A DNA stretch of 64,000 nt, from NCBI GenBank assembly GCA_016793925.1, contig JAEULH010000084.1:1-64000 (forward strand). Reading direction: 5' to 3'. A program made the position numbers and the translations under genes. The notes under the pieces were generated by a model. It saw only the letters and a program-made list of their open reading frames with translations, had not been told where the DNA came from and ran no database searches. This document shows positions 33,339-42,519 of this stretch, in pieces. Origin of the DNA: Rhodospirillales bacterium (GTDB lineage: Bacteria; Pseudomonadota; Alphaproteobacteria; Rhodospirillales; Defluviicoccaceae). Every line of letters begins with the position of its first letter. Position 1 is the first letter of the stretch.

Positions 33339-34466
33339 ATGGCCATCATCGAATACCTCTGGGACTGGATCATTCCATTCCTGATCGTCCTCACCGTCCT
33401 CGTGTTCGTCCATGAGCTTGGGCACTACCTGATCGCCCGGCGGGTCGGCATCCGCATCGAGACGTTCTCGATCGGTTTCGGACCGGAACTCTTCGGACGG
33501 ACGGATCGGCACGGCACGCGCTGGAAATTCAGCGCGATCCCGCTCGGCGGCTACGTCAAGATGTTCGGCGAGCACGACTTCGAGGACGAGGACGAAAAGC
33601 ACGTGCTGACGCCGGAGGAGGAGGCTGTCTCCTTCCAGGGCAAGAGCGTCGGCCGGCGCAGCGCGGTCGTCGTCGCCGGTCCGCTCGCGAATTTCCTTTT
33701 CGCCATCGTTGCGCTCGCCATCCTGTTCGCCGTTGCCGGCCTGCCGACCCCCATGGCCGGCGTCGGCTCGGTCCAGCCCGATAGCGCCGCCGCTCGCGCC
33801 GGGTTCAAGCAGGGCGATCTGATCGTCGACATCGATGGCCAGCCGGTCCGCTGGTTCGACGAGGTGCGGACCATCGTGCGCGATCGACCGGGCCAGCCCT
33901 TGCGCTTCGACATCGTTCGCGACGGCGAACACGCGACGCTGACGGCGGTGCCGACGGCAACGCCCGCGGGCGGAAATGAACGCGGCGAGGTCGGGCTGCT
34001 CGGCATCACCCCCGACCCTGCACAGGTCGGCTACGAGCGGCTCAACCCGTTGCAGGCCGCAGGCGTCGCGGTCCAGAGGACCTACCAGTTGACCGCCCAG
34101 ATCCTCGGCGCGCTCTGGCAGATCATCACCGGCGCGCGGACCACGGGCGAGCTCGGCGGGCCGATCCGCATCGCCCAGCTTTCGGGTCAGATGGCGAGCG
34201 ACGGCGCGGTTAATTTCATCCTGTTCATGGCCGCGCTTTCCCTCAATCTGGGGCTGATAAACCTGCTGCCGATACCGATGCTTGACGGTGGTCACCTCGC
34301 GTTCTATGCGGTTGAGGCGGTTCGCGGCCGCCCTCTGAACAAGAGGATTCAGGAGTACGGGTTCCGCATCGGGCTGGCGTTCGTTTTATTCCTCATGATT
34401 TTCGCAACGTGGAACGACTTGATGAACCTCAAGGTATTCGAGTTCCTTCGCGAGCTCATCAGTTAG
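33339..34466 (+). CDS. rseP: RIP metalloprotease RseP (site-2 protease)
   Basis: 375 residues. An inner-membrane zinc protease that cleaves anti-sigma factors and remnant signal peptides. The first helix carries HELGH (residues 25-29), then FGPELFGR and IPLGGYVKMFGEHD; a single PDZ domain follows (VQPDSAAARAGFKQGDLIVDI region), and the second metal ligand is in LLPIPMLDGGHLAFY. E. coli RseP has two PDZ domains; the shorter length and one clear PDZ are usual in alphaproteobacteria. It lies between dxr and bamA. Confidence 0.96.
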   Translation: MAIIEYLWDWIIPFLIVLTVLVFVHELGHYLIARRVGIRIETFSIGFGPELFGRTDRHGTRWKFSAIPLGGYVKMFGEHDFEDEDEKHVLTPEEEAVSFQGKSVGRRSAVVVAGPLANFLFAIVALAILFAVAGLPTPMAGVGSVQPDSAAARAGFKQGDLIVDIDGQPVRWFDEVRTIVRDRPGQPLRFDIVRDGEHATLTAVPTATPAGGNERGEVGLLGITPDPAQVGYERLNPLQAAGVAVQRTYQLTAQILGALWQIITGARTTGELGGPIRIAQLSGQMASDGAVNFILFMAALSLNLGLINLLPIPMLDGGHLAFYAVEAVRGRPLNKRIQEYGFRIGLAFVLFLMIFATWNDLMNLKVFEFLRELIS

Positions 34467-34476
34467 AGCTTGGAGG

Positions 34477-36762
34477 ATGGGACAAACGGCGGGCCGTCGG
34501 CTCGGCCTCAGCCTTCTTCTTCTGGTTCTTACTCTCGCTCCCGCCTTTGCCCAGTATGGCGACGACGTGATTCGCCAGATTGTCGTGGAGGGCACCCAGC
34601 GAGTGGAGCCGAGCACGGTGCGGTCCTACCTGCTGGTGCAGGAGGGCGACGCGTTCGACGCCAGTCGCATCGACCGGTCCTTGAAGAGCCTGTATGCGAC
34701 GGGACTTTTCGCCGACGTGACCGTTCGTCGCGATGGCAACACCCTCATCGTGAGTGTCGTCGAAAATCCGATCATCAACCGCGTCGCCTTCGAGGGGAAC
34801 GACAAGCTCGATGACAAGGCGCTGGAGGCCGAGATCAGTCTGCGCCCCCGCGTCATCTACACCCGGACCAAGGTGCAGAGCGACGTCGACCGGATCCTCA
34901 ACCTTTATCGGCGCAGTGGTCGCTTCGCGGCGACCGTCGATCCGAAGATCATTCGACTTGAGCAGAATCGGGTCGATGTCGTCTTCGAGATCCACGAAGG
35001 CGACGTCACGACCGTCGAATCCATTCGCTTTATCGGCAACCGCGCCTTCGGCGAGGGCCAGTTGCGAGAGGTCATCCGCACCAAGCAGTCCCGCTGGTGG
35101 CGCTTTTTCAGCACGGAAGACACTTACGACCCCGACCGCCTGTCGCTTGATCGCGAGCTTCTGCGGCGCTTCTACCTGTCGGAAGGCTATGCGGATTTCG
35201 AGGTGCGCTCGGCGGTGGCGGAACTCACCCCCGACCGCAGCGATTTTCTGCTGACGATCACGGTCAGCGAAGGCGAACGCTATCGCTTCGGCACCGTCAA
35301 CATCGAGAGCACCATCCCCGGCCTGAGCTCTGACAGCCTGCGCAAGGTCGTGACCGCGCGGTCGGGTGAGTGGTACGACGCCAACGCGGTCGAGCACTCC
35401 ATCGACGCGATCACCGAGTCCGCCGGCAACCTCGGCTACGCCTTCGTCGACGTGCGCCCGCAGGTCCTGCGCAATCGCGACGCCCGGACCATCGACGTCA
35501 CTTTCCTCGTCAACGAGGGGCCCCGCGTGTTCGTCGAGCGGATCGACATATCGGGCAATGTGCGAACCGTCGACCAGGTGATTCGTCGGGAGTTCCGCTT
35601 TGCGGAGGGCGACGCGTTCAACGCGGCCAAGCTTCGTCGTTCACGCCAACGCATCCAGGATCTGGACTTCTTCGAGAAGGTCGACGTCGATCAGGTCCAG
35701 GGCAGCGCCCCCGATCGGGCCGTGGTCAAGGTCAATGTCGAAGAAAAGTCGACCGGATCGTTGTCGATCGGTGCCGGGTTTTCGACGTCGAGCGGGATCC
35801 TCGGCGATCTGAGCGTCCGCGAGCGCAATCTGCTCGGCCAGGGCCAGGACCTGCGGGCGACCCTTCTGCTGGGCCAGAAGCAGCAGCAGGTCGACGTCAG
35901 CTTCACCGAGCCGTATTTCCTCGACCGCAACATCGTCGCGGGTGTCGATGCCTACTACGTTCAGACGGATCGGCGCAGTGAAAGCTCGTTCGATACCCGG
36001 ACCATCGGCGCGGCGCTGCGCGCCGGTTATCCGATCACCGAGCGGCTTACCCAGAACTGGCGATACACGCTGAAGCGCCAGACGATCCGCAATGTCCCGT
36101 CCGACGCCTCGATCTTCGTCAAGGAGGCGGAGGGCACCGACGTCATCTCGGAGATTTCCCACTCGCTGACGTACGATCGCCGCGACAGCCGGATCAACCC
36201 GACGAACGGGTACTACAGCAAGTTCACCACCGACGTGGCCGGACTTGGCGGCGACGTCCGCTACCTGCGCAACCGGCTCGACGCCGGCTACTATTATCCG
36301 CTCACCAAGGACTGGATCGGCTCGCTCAGCGGCGGGGTCGGCTACATCTTCGGGCTGTTCCAGGACGAGCGCTTGCTGGACCGCTTCTTCATCGGCGGCG
36401 AGGAAGTCCGCGGCTTCGCCAACGACGGCATCGGCCCGCGCGACCGCGATACCGGCGACGCGCTCGGCGGTCAGTGGTTCTACGCGACCTCGGCGCAGGT
36501 CACGTTCCCTCTCGGTTTGCCCGAGGAATACGCGATCCGCGGCCGCGCCTTTACCGACGTCGGCTCCTCATGGAAAATGACCACGAAATCGGACCAGAAG
36601 TCGCTGGTGGAAGACAGCGCGGAACCGCGGGTATCGGTCGGCACCGGCATAACCTGGGTGTCGCCGTTCGGACCGCTCGGCGTCGATCTCGGCTACCCGC
36701 TCGTCAAGCAGAGCTTCGACAAGACCGAGCTGTTCCGGGTCAACTTCGGGACGAGGTTCTAA
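34477..36762 (+). CDS. bamA: Outer membrane protein assembly factor BamA
   Basis: 761 residues. BamA inserts beta-barrel proteins into the outer membrane. A signal peptide (LGLSLLLLVLTLAPAFA) is cleaved near AFA-QYG. Five POTRA domains cover roughly residues 27-350, each starting with a pattern like IVVEGTQRVEPSTV or VAFEGNDKL; the rest is a 16-strand barrel with FFIGGEEVRGFANDGIGPRD (the VRGF lock motif) and a final Phe (VNFGTRF), as needed for recognition. It follows rseP after 10 bases and precedes skp by 4. Confidence 0.97.
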   Translation: MGQTAGRRLGLSLLLLVLTLAPAFAQYGDDVIRQIVVEGTQRVEPSTVRSYLLVQEGDAFDASRIDRSLKSLYATGLFADVTVRRDGNTLIVSVVENPIINRVAFEGNDKLDDKALEAEISLRPRVIYTRTKVQSDVDRILNLYRRSGRFAATVDPKIIRLEQNRVDVVFEIHEGDVTTVESIRFIGNRAFGEGQLREVIRTKQSRWWRFFSTEDTYDPDRLSLDRELLRRFYLSEGYADFEVRSAVAELTPDRSDFLLTITVSEGERYRFGTVNIESTIPGLSSDSLRKVVTARSGEWYDANAVEHSIDAITESAGNLGYAFVDVRPQVLRNRDARTIDVTFLVNEGPRVFVERIDISGNVRTVDQVIRREFRFAEGDAFNAAKLRRSRQRIQDLDFFEKVDVDQVQGSAPDRAVVKVNVEEKSTGSLSIGAGFSTSSGILGDLSVRERNLLGQGQDLRATLLLGQKQQQVDVSFTEPYFLDRNIVAGVDAYYVQTDRRSESSFDTRTIGAALRAGYPITERLTQNWRYTLKRQTIRNVPSDASIFVKEAEGTDVISEISHSLTYDRRDSRINPTNGYYSKFTTDVAGLGGDVRYLRNRLDAGYYYPLTKDWIGSLSGGVGYIFGLFQDERLLDRFFIGGEEVRGFANDGIGPRDRDTGDALGGQWFYATSAQVTFPLGLPEEYAIRGRAFTDVGSSWKMTTKSDQKSLVEDSAEPRVSVGTGITWVSPFGPLGVDLGYPLVKQSFDKTELFRVNFGTRF

Positions 36763-36766
36763 ACCC

Positions 36767-37336
36767 ATGATTGTTCGCAGATTTTTCGTCGTCGCTGTGG
36801 TGCTGGCGGGGCTCGTCGCGCCGGCGCTCCCGGTCCGGGCCCAGGAAATGCCGACGGTCCGTCTCGGCATCCTCGATGTCGGCCGGGCGCTGCAGAATGC
36901 CTCCGCGGTCAAGGGCATCCGCTCGCAGCTCAGCACCTACATGGACTCCTACCGCGCCGATACCCAGAAGGAAGAGCAGTCTTTGCGCAGCGGCCAGGAA
37001 GAGCTGGTGCGCAAGCGGGCCGTGCTGTCGGCGGATGCCTTCGCGGCGGAAAGGCAGAAGCTCGAGCAGCGCCTCGCCGCCGCCCAGGCCAAGGTTCAGG
37101 ACCGGCGCCAGTCGCTGGAGCGGGTTCACGCCGAGGCCATGCAGAAAGTCCAGGATGTCCTCGCCAACATCGTCAACACGCTCGCCAGCGAGCGCGGTCT
37201 GACGCTGATCCTGCGCAAGGACCAGACCGTCTACTCGGCCGCGTCCTACGAGATCACCGACGAAGTCCTCAAGCGTCTCGACAAGCAACTGCCGTCGGTC
37301 AAGATCGGCAATCCCAACACACCGGCGAAGAAGTAG
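36767..37336 (+). CDS. skp: OmpH/Skp family periplasmic chaperone
   Basis: 189 residues. Skp holds unfolded outer-membrane proteins in the periplasm for BamA. The signal peptide (VVAVVLAGLVAPALPVRA) ends near RAQE. The body has RLGILDVGRALQNASAVKGI and then two long charged helices (YRADTQKEEQSLRSGQEELV), and ends with the strand RGLTLILRKDQTVYSAASYE and DEVLKRLD. The length is normal. In most alphaproteobacteria lpxD follows directly; here a non-coding stretch and an opposite-strand gene follow. Confidence 0.93.
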   Translation: MIVRRFFVVAVVLAGLVAPALPVRAQEMPTVRLGILDVGRALQNASAVKGIRSQLSTYMDSYRADTQKEEQSLRSGQEELVRKRAVLSADAFAAERQKLEQRLAAAQAKVQDRRQSLERVHAEAMQKVQDVLANIVNTLASERGLTLILRKDQTVYSAASYEITDEVLKRLDKQLPSVKIGNPNTPAKK

Positions 37337-37711
37337 GCAAACCCGCAGCGCCCGCGGCGTAGGAAAAGAGGCCGGCCGGCTACCGCGCCCTTCCGGCGCG
37401 CAGCAAAGGGGGCGACCGGAGCCGTCCGACCGGAAGGAACGTACGGCGAGGCGAGCTCAGTGGCTCAGTCGAGGTCGCGATGGACCTCGCCTCCGGTCAT
37501 GGCCGGACGTCGGCTCTGGCGGCATTGAGCGTTTGGCTGGGTTGCCATGCACGGGCAGCAGCGGCGGGAAGGGCGAACGGGTCGCCCTTCGGCCGGGTTA
37601 CCGGGAAGAGGGAAGAGGAGAGCGCTTCGCCGGGCTGAATATCGACGAGCCGGTGAAACGAAATCGGGCCCGAGGGCCCGATCGTCGGCGGCCTGCTTAC
37701 GTCGCCCTGGA
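37337..37711. other. Convergent intergenic region behind skp
   Basis: 375 bases without a credible gene, between skp and the convergent HAD gene. It holds a perfect hairpin CGAGGTC-gcgatg-GACCTCG (37470-37489) and the terminator of the HAD gene (37663-37682). Short words GCCGTCCGAC and GGAACGTACG (37421-37446) recur in the intergenic region at 52.2-52.3 kb. lpxD would be expected to start here. Confidence 0.5.
37655..37682 (-). terminator. Rho-independent terminator of the HAD gene
   Basis: A perfect 9-bp stem ATCGGGCCC/GGGCCCGAT (37663-37682) followed on the minus strand by TTTCGTTTC, 30 bases behind the stop of the HAD phosphatase gene. This is the most convincing intrinsic terminator in the window. 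Confidence 0.65.
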
Positions 37712-38740
37712 TCAGTCGGGCTTCTTGTCCCACGGGAAGATCTGTTTCCAGTCGTCCTTCATGCTGATCACCGTCCAGCCCTGGCTTTTCGCCTGGTCCA
37801 TCAGCGCCTGTGAAAACGTCCCGATCTTGGTGTCCGGCAACCCATTCGCCGGCCCGTATGCGAACTCTCGCGTCGCGTCGTCGTGGAGCACCAGCATCAT
37901 CAGCCTTGCGCCGTCGCCGGCTCCCGTCCACTCCAGCATCTCGCGGTCGCCGTCGGAGTTGCCGAACGCGGCATAGGGCCGCTTGCCGATGAACAGGTTG
38001 ATGCCGACCGGCTTGCCCACCTTGTCGTCGACAAAAAAGATCTTCGGCTCGCGCAGCAGTATTGGCTTGCCGTCCTGGTACGCGTACTTGGTGGCGATGC
38101 TCGATCCGACCACCTGCTCGACCGGGACGGAGTACACCTGCTCGCTGAAGACCCGCACGAATTCCTGGCCGCCGCCCGTGACGATGTAGGTTCGAAAGCC
38201 GTTGGCCCGCAGATAGTCCATCACCTCGAGCATCGGCTGGTAGACGAGGTCGGTGTACGGCCGCTCGAAGCGCGGATGCCGGGCCTGCCCCAGCCACTGT
38301 TTCACGACCTCTATGAAGTCCGCGTTGCTTATCCCGGCGTGGGTGGCGGCGACGATGATCGCCCAGTCGCCCTCGGTGAACTTGGCCATCGCCTCGCGAT
38401 CGCCGGCCAGCACCGACTTGAAAGGTTCCTGACCCTTCCATTCGGGATGTTTCGCCGCCAGCACGTGCACCCGGTCGAGCGCAAACACAGCCTGCGCATA
38501 CAGGGGATGCGATACCCACAGCGTGCCGTCGTTATCGAAGGTCGCGATGCGATCCTCGGGCTTGACGAAGGTGGGGCTGCCTTCGGTTGTCGTCGCCGTG
38601 ACGAACTTGATGATTCCCTGTTTCGCCGCCCCGTCATTCCAGGACGGCAGGGGATCATCCGCGGCACGAACGCCGAGCGCGAAAAGAAGGCCGCCGATCA
38701 GGGCGACGACGGCAAAAGAGAGGAGCGCAATTTTCCGCAT
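37712..38740 (-). CDS. Exported HAD-superfamily phosphatase
   Basis: 342 residues. A signal peptide (ALLSFAVVALIGGLLFALGVRA) ends near VRA-ADD, so it should act in the periplasm. The HAD motif I is TFDNDGTLW (nucleophile Asp69 and acid Asp71), motif II is in YIVTGGGQEFVR, and motif IV is AFGNSDGDREML. The large insert between motifs I and II is a helical cap, as in phosphoserine-phosphatase-like acid phosphatases. The start ATG at 38740 has AAGG upstream; longer readings add unrelated sequence. It stands with two exported sulfatases on the same strand, each followed by a hairpin, which suggests scavenging of phosphate and sulfate esters. Confidence 0.85.
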   Translation of the reverse strand: MRKIALLSFAVVALIGGLLFALGVRAADDPLPSWNDGAAKQGIIKFVTATTTEGSPTFVKPEDRIATFDNDGTLWVSHPLYAQAVFALDRVHVLAAKHPEWKGQEPFKSVLAGDREAMAKFTEGDWAIIVAATHAGISNADFIEVVKQWLGQARHPRFERPYTDLVYQPMLEVMDYLRANGFRTYIVTGGGQEFVRVFSEQVYSVPVEQVVGSSIATKYAYQDGKPILLREPKIFFVDDKVGKPVGINLFIGKRPYAAFGNSDGDREMLEWTGAGDGARLMMLVLHDDATREFAYGPANGLPDTKIGTFSQALMDQAKSQGWTVISMKDDWKQIFPWDKKPD

Positions 38741-38778
38741 GCCTTGGTGTCCCGCGACAAGTCTCGATTTTTTGAAAG

Positions 38779-38808
38779 GGGTTCGCCCCGCCACGAAGCG
38801 GGGCGAAC
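38779..38808 (-). terminator. Strong hairpin behind the first sulfatase gene
   Basis: A perfect 12-bp stem GGTTCGCCCCGC/GCGGGGCGAACC with a 6-base loop, 15 bases behind the stop of the sulfatase gene on the minus strand. What follows is CCTTTC and then a run of As, not Ts, so it may partly terminate or protect the RNA 3' end. Confidence 0.45.
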
Positions 38809-38823
38809 CGTCGCTTTGTCCGA

Positions 38824-40488
38824 TCAGTTGCCGTTCGGCATCGGCAAGCTGAAGCCGTCTTTTTGGAGCTCGTCCTGCAACCACTTGAAGCGCTGATACT
38901 TCGTGATGGTTATCGGCCCCGTGTAGACCTCGCTCTGCAGTTTGCGCGGCGGATACTGCACGTAGGTCTTCATCAGGTCCGCAACGGCCTGATTGAAGGT
39001 GACCAGGGTCCAGGTGTGCTCGGACCAGTTGGTCATGAAGATGTCGTAGCGCTCCTGCGGATCCTGCCAGAGATCGAAGATCTGCGGCGCTGCGGCGACG
39101 TACTTCTCCTGGCCCTTCCAGCCGAGGTTGGTGTCGACGGCGAGGCCGCCGGTCGCCTGGCCATCATCGCCGCGCAGGTTGAAGACCGCCTTGTATTGGC
39201 CGGCACGAACCGCCCCGGGCGAGAGTTCGTCCTCGGTGAAGTAGAACCACGTGTTGCGTGCGCTCTTGCCTTTGCCGAACAGCACCGGGGACATGTCGTA
39301 GCTGTCGAAGATGATCGGCTGTCCTTCGCGGTCTTCCTTCGGCAGATCGATGCCCGCGACGGAAGCGAAGGTGGCCATCAGATCGAGACTGCCGAGGATG
39401 TCGCTGTTGCGCACGCCGGCCGCGATTTTGCCCGGCCAGACGGCGATCGCCGGCACCCGGTTGCCGCCTTCACGGACCGTCCCCTTGGTCCCCCGAAACG
39501 GCGTGTAGCCCGCGTCGGGGTAGACGTCCTGCCAGGCGCCGTTGTCGGTGGTGTAGAACACCAGGGTGTTCTTATCCAGACCCAGCTCCTTGAGCTTGTT
39601 CATGACGTTTCCGATGCGGGTGTCGAGCTCGACGACCGAGTCGGCGAACTTGGTTTTCGACAGCGATTTCTGCTCGAACTCCGGCGCCGGCAGGTTCGGC
39701 TGGTGAACCTTCATAAAGTTGATGTTGATAAAGAACGGCTGGTTGGCGTGTTTCGCCGCATCCTCCAGGAAGCTGATGCCCGACCCCTCGATGTACTTGT
39801 CGAGGAACGGGATGCCGACGACACCCTGGTCCGGCGTATCCACGTACTCGCCGTTGACCTTCCAATCCTCGTGAGCCTTCTCACCGGCGTTGCCGGAAAG
39901 CGAGCCCTTGGTCACCTTCTGGAACATCTCCCGCAGCTTCGGGTCCATGTCCGGGAACCACTTCGGGTCACCGTAGGTGTAGGCGTTCAGGTGATAGAGC
40001 AACGCGTGCTCCATCACGTCGTAGCCCTGGGCGTTCGGCAGGGCGTAGTCGTCTTCGCCCAGGTGCCATTTGCCGGTGAAGTATGTCTTGTAGCCGGCCT
40101 TTTTGAGAACCGAGGCCAGCGTCCACTCCGCCTTCGGCAGGCCGCCGCCCTGGCCCTGGAAGGCCACGGTGGTCATGCCGCTCCGGTTGGGGATGCGACC
40201 GGTCTGGATGGCGGCGCGACCCGGGGTGCAGCTCGGCTGGCCGTAGAAGGAGAAGAAGGTCATCCCCCCGTCGGCCATCTTGTCGAGATTGGGCGTGGGC
40301 ATGCCGCGCCCCTCGCCGCCGCCGTACACGCCGATGTCGCCCCAGCCGTGGTCGTCGGAGACGATCAGCAGAATATTGGGCTTGCTGCCGGCAGCGGACT
40401 GGGCGTCCGCCGCCACTGACGGCGCCGAATAGAGCGCGCCAACGCCAATCGCGAGCATCGGCAGATAGGCGAGCAACTTGCGAACCAT
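38824..40488 (-). CDS. Exported arylsulfatase (FGly-type, CTPGR motif)
   Basis: 554 residues. It hydrolyses sulfate esters in the periplasm with a formylglycine made from cysteine. The signal peptide (YLPMLAIGVGALYSAPSVAA) comes first; the metal site DDHGWGDIGVYG is near residue 45; the modification motif is SCTPGRAAIQTGR (Cys87), which fits the classical CxPxR; FTGKWHLGED, the VFYTTDNGAWQD metal site and a C-terminal beta sheet follow. No formylglycine-generating enzyme gene is in the window. The spacing and strand suggest it is grouped with the HAD phosphatase and a second sulfatase. Confidence 0.92.
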   Translation of the reverse strand: MVRKLLAYLPMLAIGVGALYSAPSVAADAQSAAGSKPNILLIVSDDHGWGDIGVYGGGEGRGMPTPNLDKMADGGMTFFSFYGQPSCTPGRAAIQTGRIPNRSGMTTVAFQGQGGGLPKAEWTLASVLKKAGYKTYFTGKWHLGEDDYALPNAQGYDVMEHALLYHLNAYTYGDPKWFPDMDPKLREMFQKVTKGSLSGNAGEKAHEDWKVNGEYVDTPDQGVVGIPFLDKYIEGSGISFLEDAAKHANQPFFININFMKVHQPNLPAPEFEQKSLSKTKFADSVVELDTRIGNVMNKLKELGLDKNTLVFYTTDNGAWQDVYPDAGYTPFRGTKGTVREGGNRVPAIAVWPGKIAAGVRNSDILGSLDLMATFASVAGIDLPKEDREGQPIIFDSYDMSPVLFGKGKSARNTWFYFTEDELSPGAVRAGQYKAVFNLRGDDGQATGGLAVDTNLGWKGQEKYVAAAPQIFDLWQDPQERYDIFMTNWSEHTWTLVTFNQAVADLMKTYVQYPPRKLQSEVYTGPITITKYQRFKWLQDELQKDGFSLPMPNGN

Positions 40489-40628
40489 CCCGTACCTCCT
40501 TTTGTGGTTAAATTCTTCCCTCGACGATCACCTTACACGTTCACGACGCGGCGGCCCACAGCGCATTTGGCGGCTGTTCTTCACCTGTCGTCCCGGCTGC
40601 CATGCGTCCGCAGTCAGGTGGCCGATCA

Positions 40629-40658
40629 GGGAGCGGAGCGAGGCTTCGCTCCGCTCCC
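40629..40658 (-). terminator. Strong hairpin behind the second sulfatase gene
   Basis: A perfect 13-bp stem GGGAGCGGAGCGA/TCGCTCCGCTCCC with a 4-base loop, 14 bases behind the stop of the upstream sulfatase. No T-run follows on the minus strand. Confidence 0.5.
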
Positions 40659-40671
40659 GAATGTCCCTGCG

Positions 40672-42414
40672 CTAATCGCTGGCGTGGGGGGCCTTCTTCA
40701 TCTGATCCAGGATTCCGCTGAGGTTGTAGGATTCAGGAGCCTGCAGCGGCGGGAACTCCTTGTAGGACTCGAGTTCCTTGAGCCAGAGCTGCTGGCCGAT
40801 CGGCAGCATGTTCCAGTCGTACAGGTAGGCGGTCGCGGGACTTGCAAGCGCGCCACCAACACTCATGGCCGTCTTCTGTTCGACACCGACCGCCTGCTCG
40901 AAGGGATCGCGCTTGATGTTCTGCAACAAAGTGAAGTGAAAGGGGATGAGCGGCAGGATCCAGCCGGCAGGACCGGGCTGCGACATGGTGTAGTACATCT
41001 TCCAGTTCTTGTAGCGAACTGCCGACGGCGTGGCACCAGAGTAGAAGTAGAAATGGTCCCGATTGCTCTTTTCTGCCTTTCCAAGCAGGAAATTGGCTTG
41101 GTCGAATCCATCAAGCGTTGTTTTCACGATGTCCGGGTACTTGCCGGCCTCGACCTGATTTTTCAGCTCATCGCCTTTGGCACCGCCGGCGATATCGACG
41201 AAGGTCGGCAACCAGTCCAAGGCCGCAAACATCTGGTTCGTCCATACGCCCGCTTTGACGTGCCCCGGCCAACGCACGACCATCGGCGCACGATAACCGC
41301 CTTCCCAGGCCTCGCCCTTTTGGCCCTTGAAGGGCGTAATCCCGCCATCGGGGAAGCTGATCGCTTCGGCGCCATTGTCCGTCGTGAAAACGACGATGGT
41401 GTTGTCGAGCTGGCCCATGTCTTCGAGCTTCTTCAGCACGTAGCCGATGTTGTCGTCCATCTGCTTCATGCCGGCCTCGTTGACGCCCCAGTCCTTGCCG
41501 CCCGGCTCACCGACCATGGCCAGGTACTTGTCCGGCAGCATGGTGGTGACGTGCATGCGCGCCGGGTTGTACCAGACGAAGAAGGGCTTGCTGGTCTTCT
41601 TCGGGTCATTGCGATCGAGGAAGTCGATCACCTTGGCCGAGATCTCCTCGTCGATCGTCTTCGACCGCTCGAGCGACAACGGTCCCTCGTCCTTGCAGGT
41701 CTGGTTTTTCTCCGTGCCGTCCGACGACGTGCAGGCGAGGAGAGGGCGTGGCGGCGTCAGGCAGGTGGTCGTCTTCGGGTCGACCGCGCCGGGGACCTCG
41801 GGCACGCCCGGGATAGGGGTGTTCTTGCACGGCGGGGCGATACCCTGCTCGGTCTCCGACTTGTTGATGTCCGGGAAGCTGACCTGCTGCATCGCATCGA
41901 GATGGTACAGGTAGCCCCAGAACTCCTGAAAGCCGTGCGCCGTAGGCAACGACTCCGTGTGGTCGCCCAGATGGTTCTTGCCGAACTCGCCGGTGGTGTA
42001 GCCGAGATCGTAGAGGAACTTGGCCACCGCCGGGGTCCCTTTCCGCAACCACGACGGGCTTCCCGGCAACTGCGGCGGGATCATGCCGGTGCGCAGCGGA
42101 TACATGCCGGTAAAGAACGCGTTGCGCCCTGAGGTACAGCTCTGCATGGCGTAGTAGTCGGTGAATGCCATCCCCTCCCGGCCAATGCGATCGATGTTGG
42201 GCGTTTCTCCGACCATCACACCTCGGTGGTAGTAGCTCGGCTGCATCCAGCCGATGTCGTCGCCCATGATGAACAGGATGTTGGGCTTCTTCTCCTGCGC
42301 CTTCTCCTGCGCCGCCGCCGGTTGAGCGAGCACCGTAACCATGATGCCGATGGTCGATAAGGCTCCTATGAAGCCTTTGGTAAACCCCGCGAGATGATTT
42401 AACTTTTTTTTCAT
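40672..42414 (-). CDS. Exported sulfatase with variant CTSGR motif
   Basis: 580 residues. The N-terminus is basic and then hydrophobic (GFIGALSTIGIMVTVLAQPAAA), a signal peptide. Sulfatase landmarks are NILFIMGDDIGWMQPSYY, EFGKNHLGDH, VFTTDNGAEAISFPDGG and a C-terminal domain. The formylglycine motif reads SCTSGRNAFFTG (Cys93), that is CxSxR, where the classical form is CxPxR and CxAxR is a known bacterial variant. Ribosome-binding site AAGGAG is 7 bases before the ATG. It differs from the neighbouring sulfatase throughout, so it is not a recent tandem copy. Confidence 0.9.
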   Translation of the reverse strand: MKKKLNHLAGFTKGFIGALSTIGIMVTVLAQPAAAQEKAQEKKPNILFIMGDDIGWMQPSYYHRGVMVGETPNIDRIGREGMAFTDYYAMQSCTSGRNAFFTGMYPLRTGMIPPQLPGSPSWLRKGTPAVAKFLYDLGYTTGEFGKNHLGDHTESLPTAHGFQEFWGYLYHLDAMQQVSFPDINKSETEQGIAPPCKNTPIPGVPEVPGAVDPKTTTCLTPPRPLLACTSSDGTEKNQTCKDEGPLSLERSKTIDEEISAKVIDFLDRNDPKKTSKPFFVWYNPARMHVTTMLPDKYLAMVGEPGGKDWGVNEAGMKQMDDNIGYVLKKLEDMGQLDNTIVVFTTDNGAEAISFPDGGITPFKGQKGEAWEGGYRAPMVVRWPGHVKAGVWTNQMFAALDWLPTFVDIAGGAKGDELKNQVEAGKYPDIVKTTLDGFDQANFLLGKAEKSNRDHFYFYSGATPSAVRYKNWKMYYTMSQPGPAGWILPLIPFHFTLLQNIKRDPFEQAVGVEQKTAMSVGGALASPATAYLYDWNMLPIGQQLWLKELESYKEFPPLQAPESYNLSGILDQMKKAPHASD

Positions 42415-42519
42415 GTACTTTCTCCTTCGACAAATACAAGCACATCCCTATACTGCGAACGGCACCTTTTATTGTGTGTCGCTTTTCTTAACGCCGCTCC
42501 CGAGGCGACCCGGCCCCGG

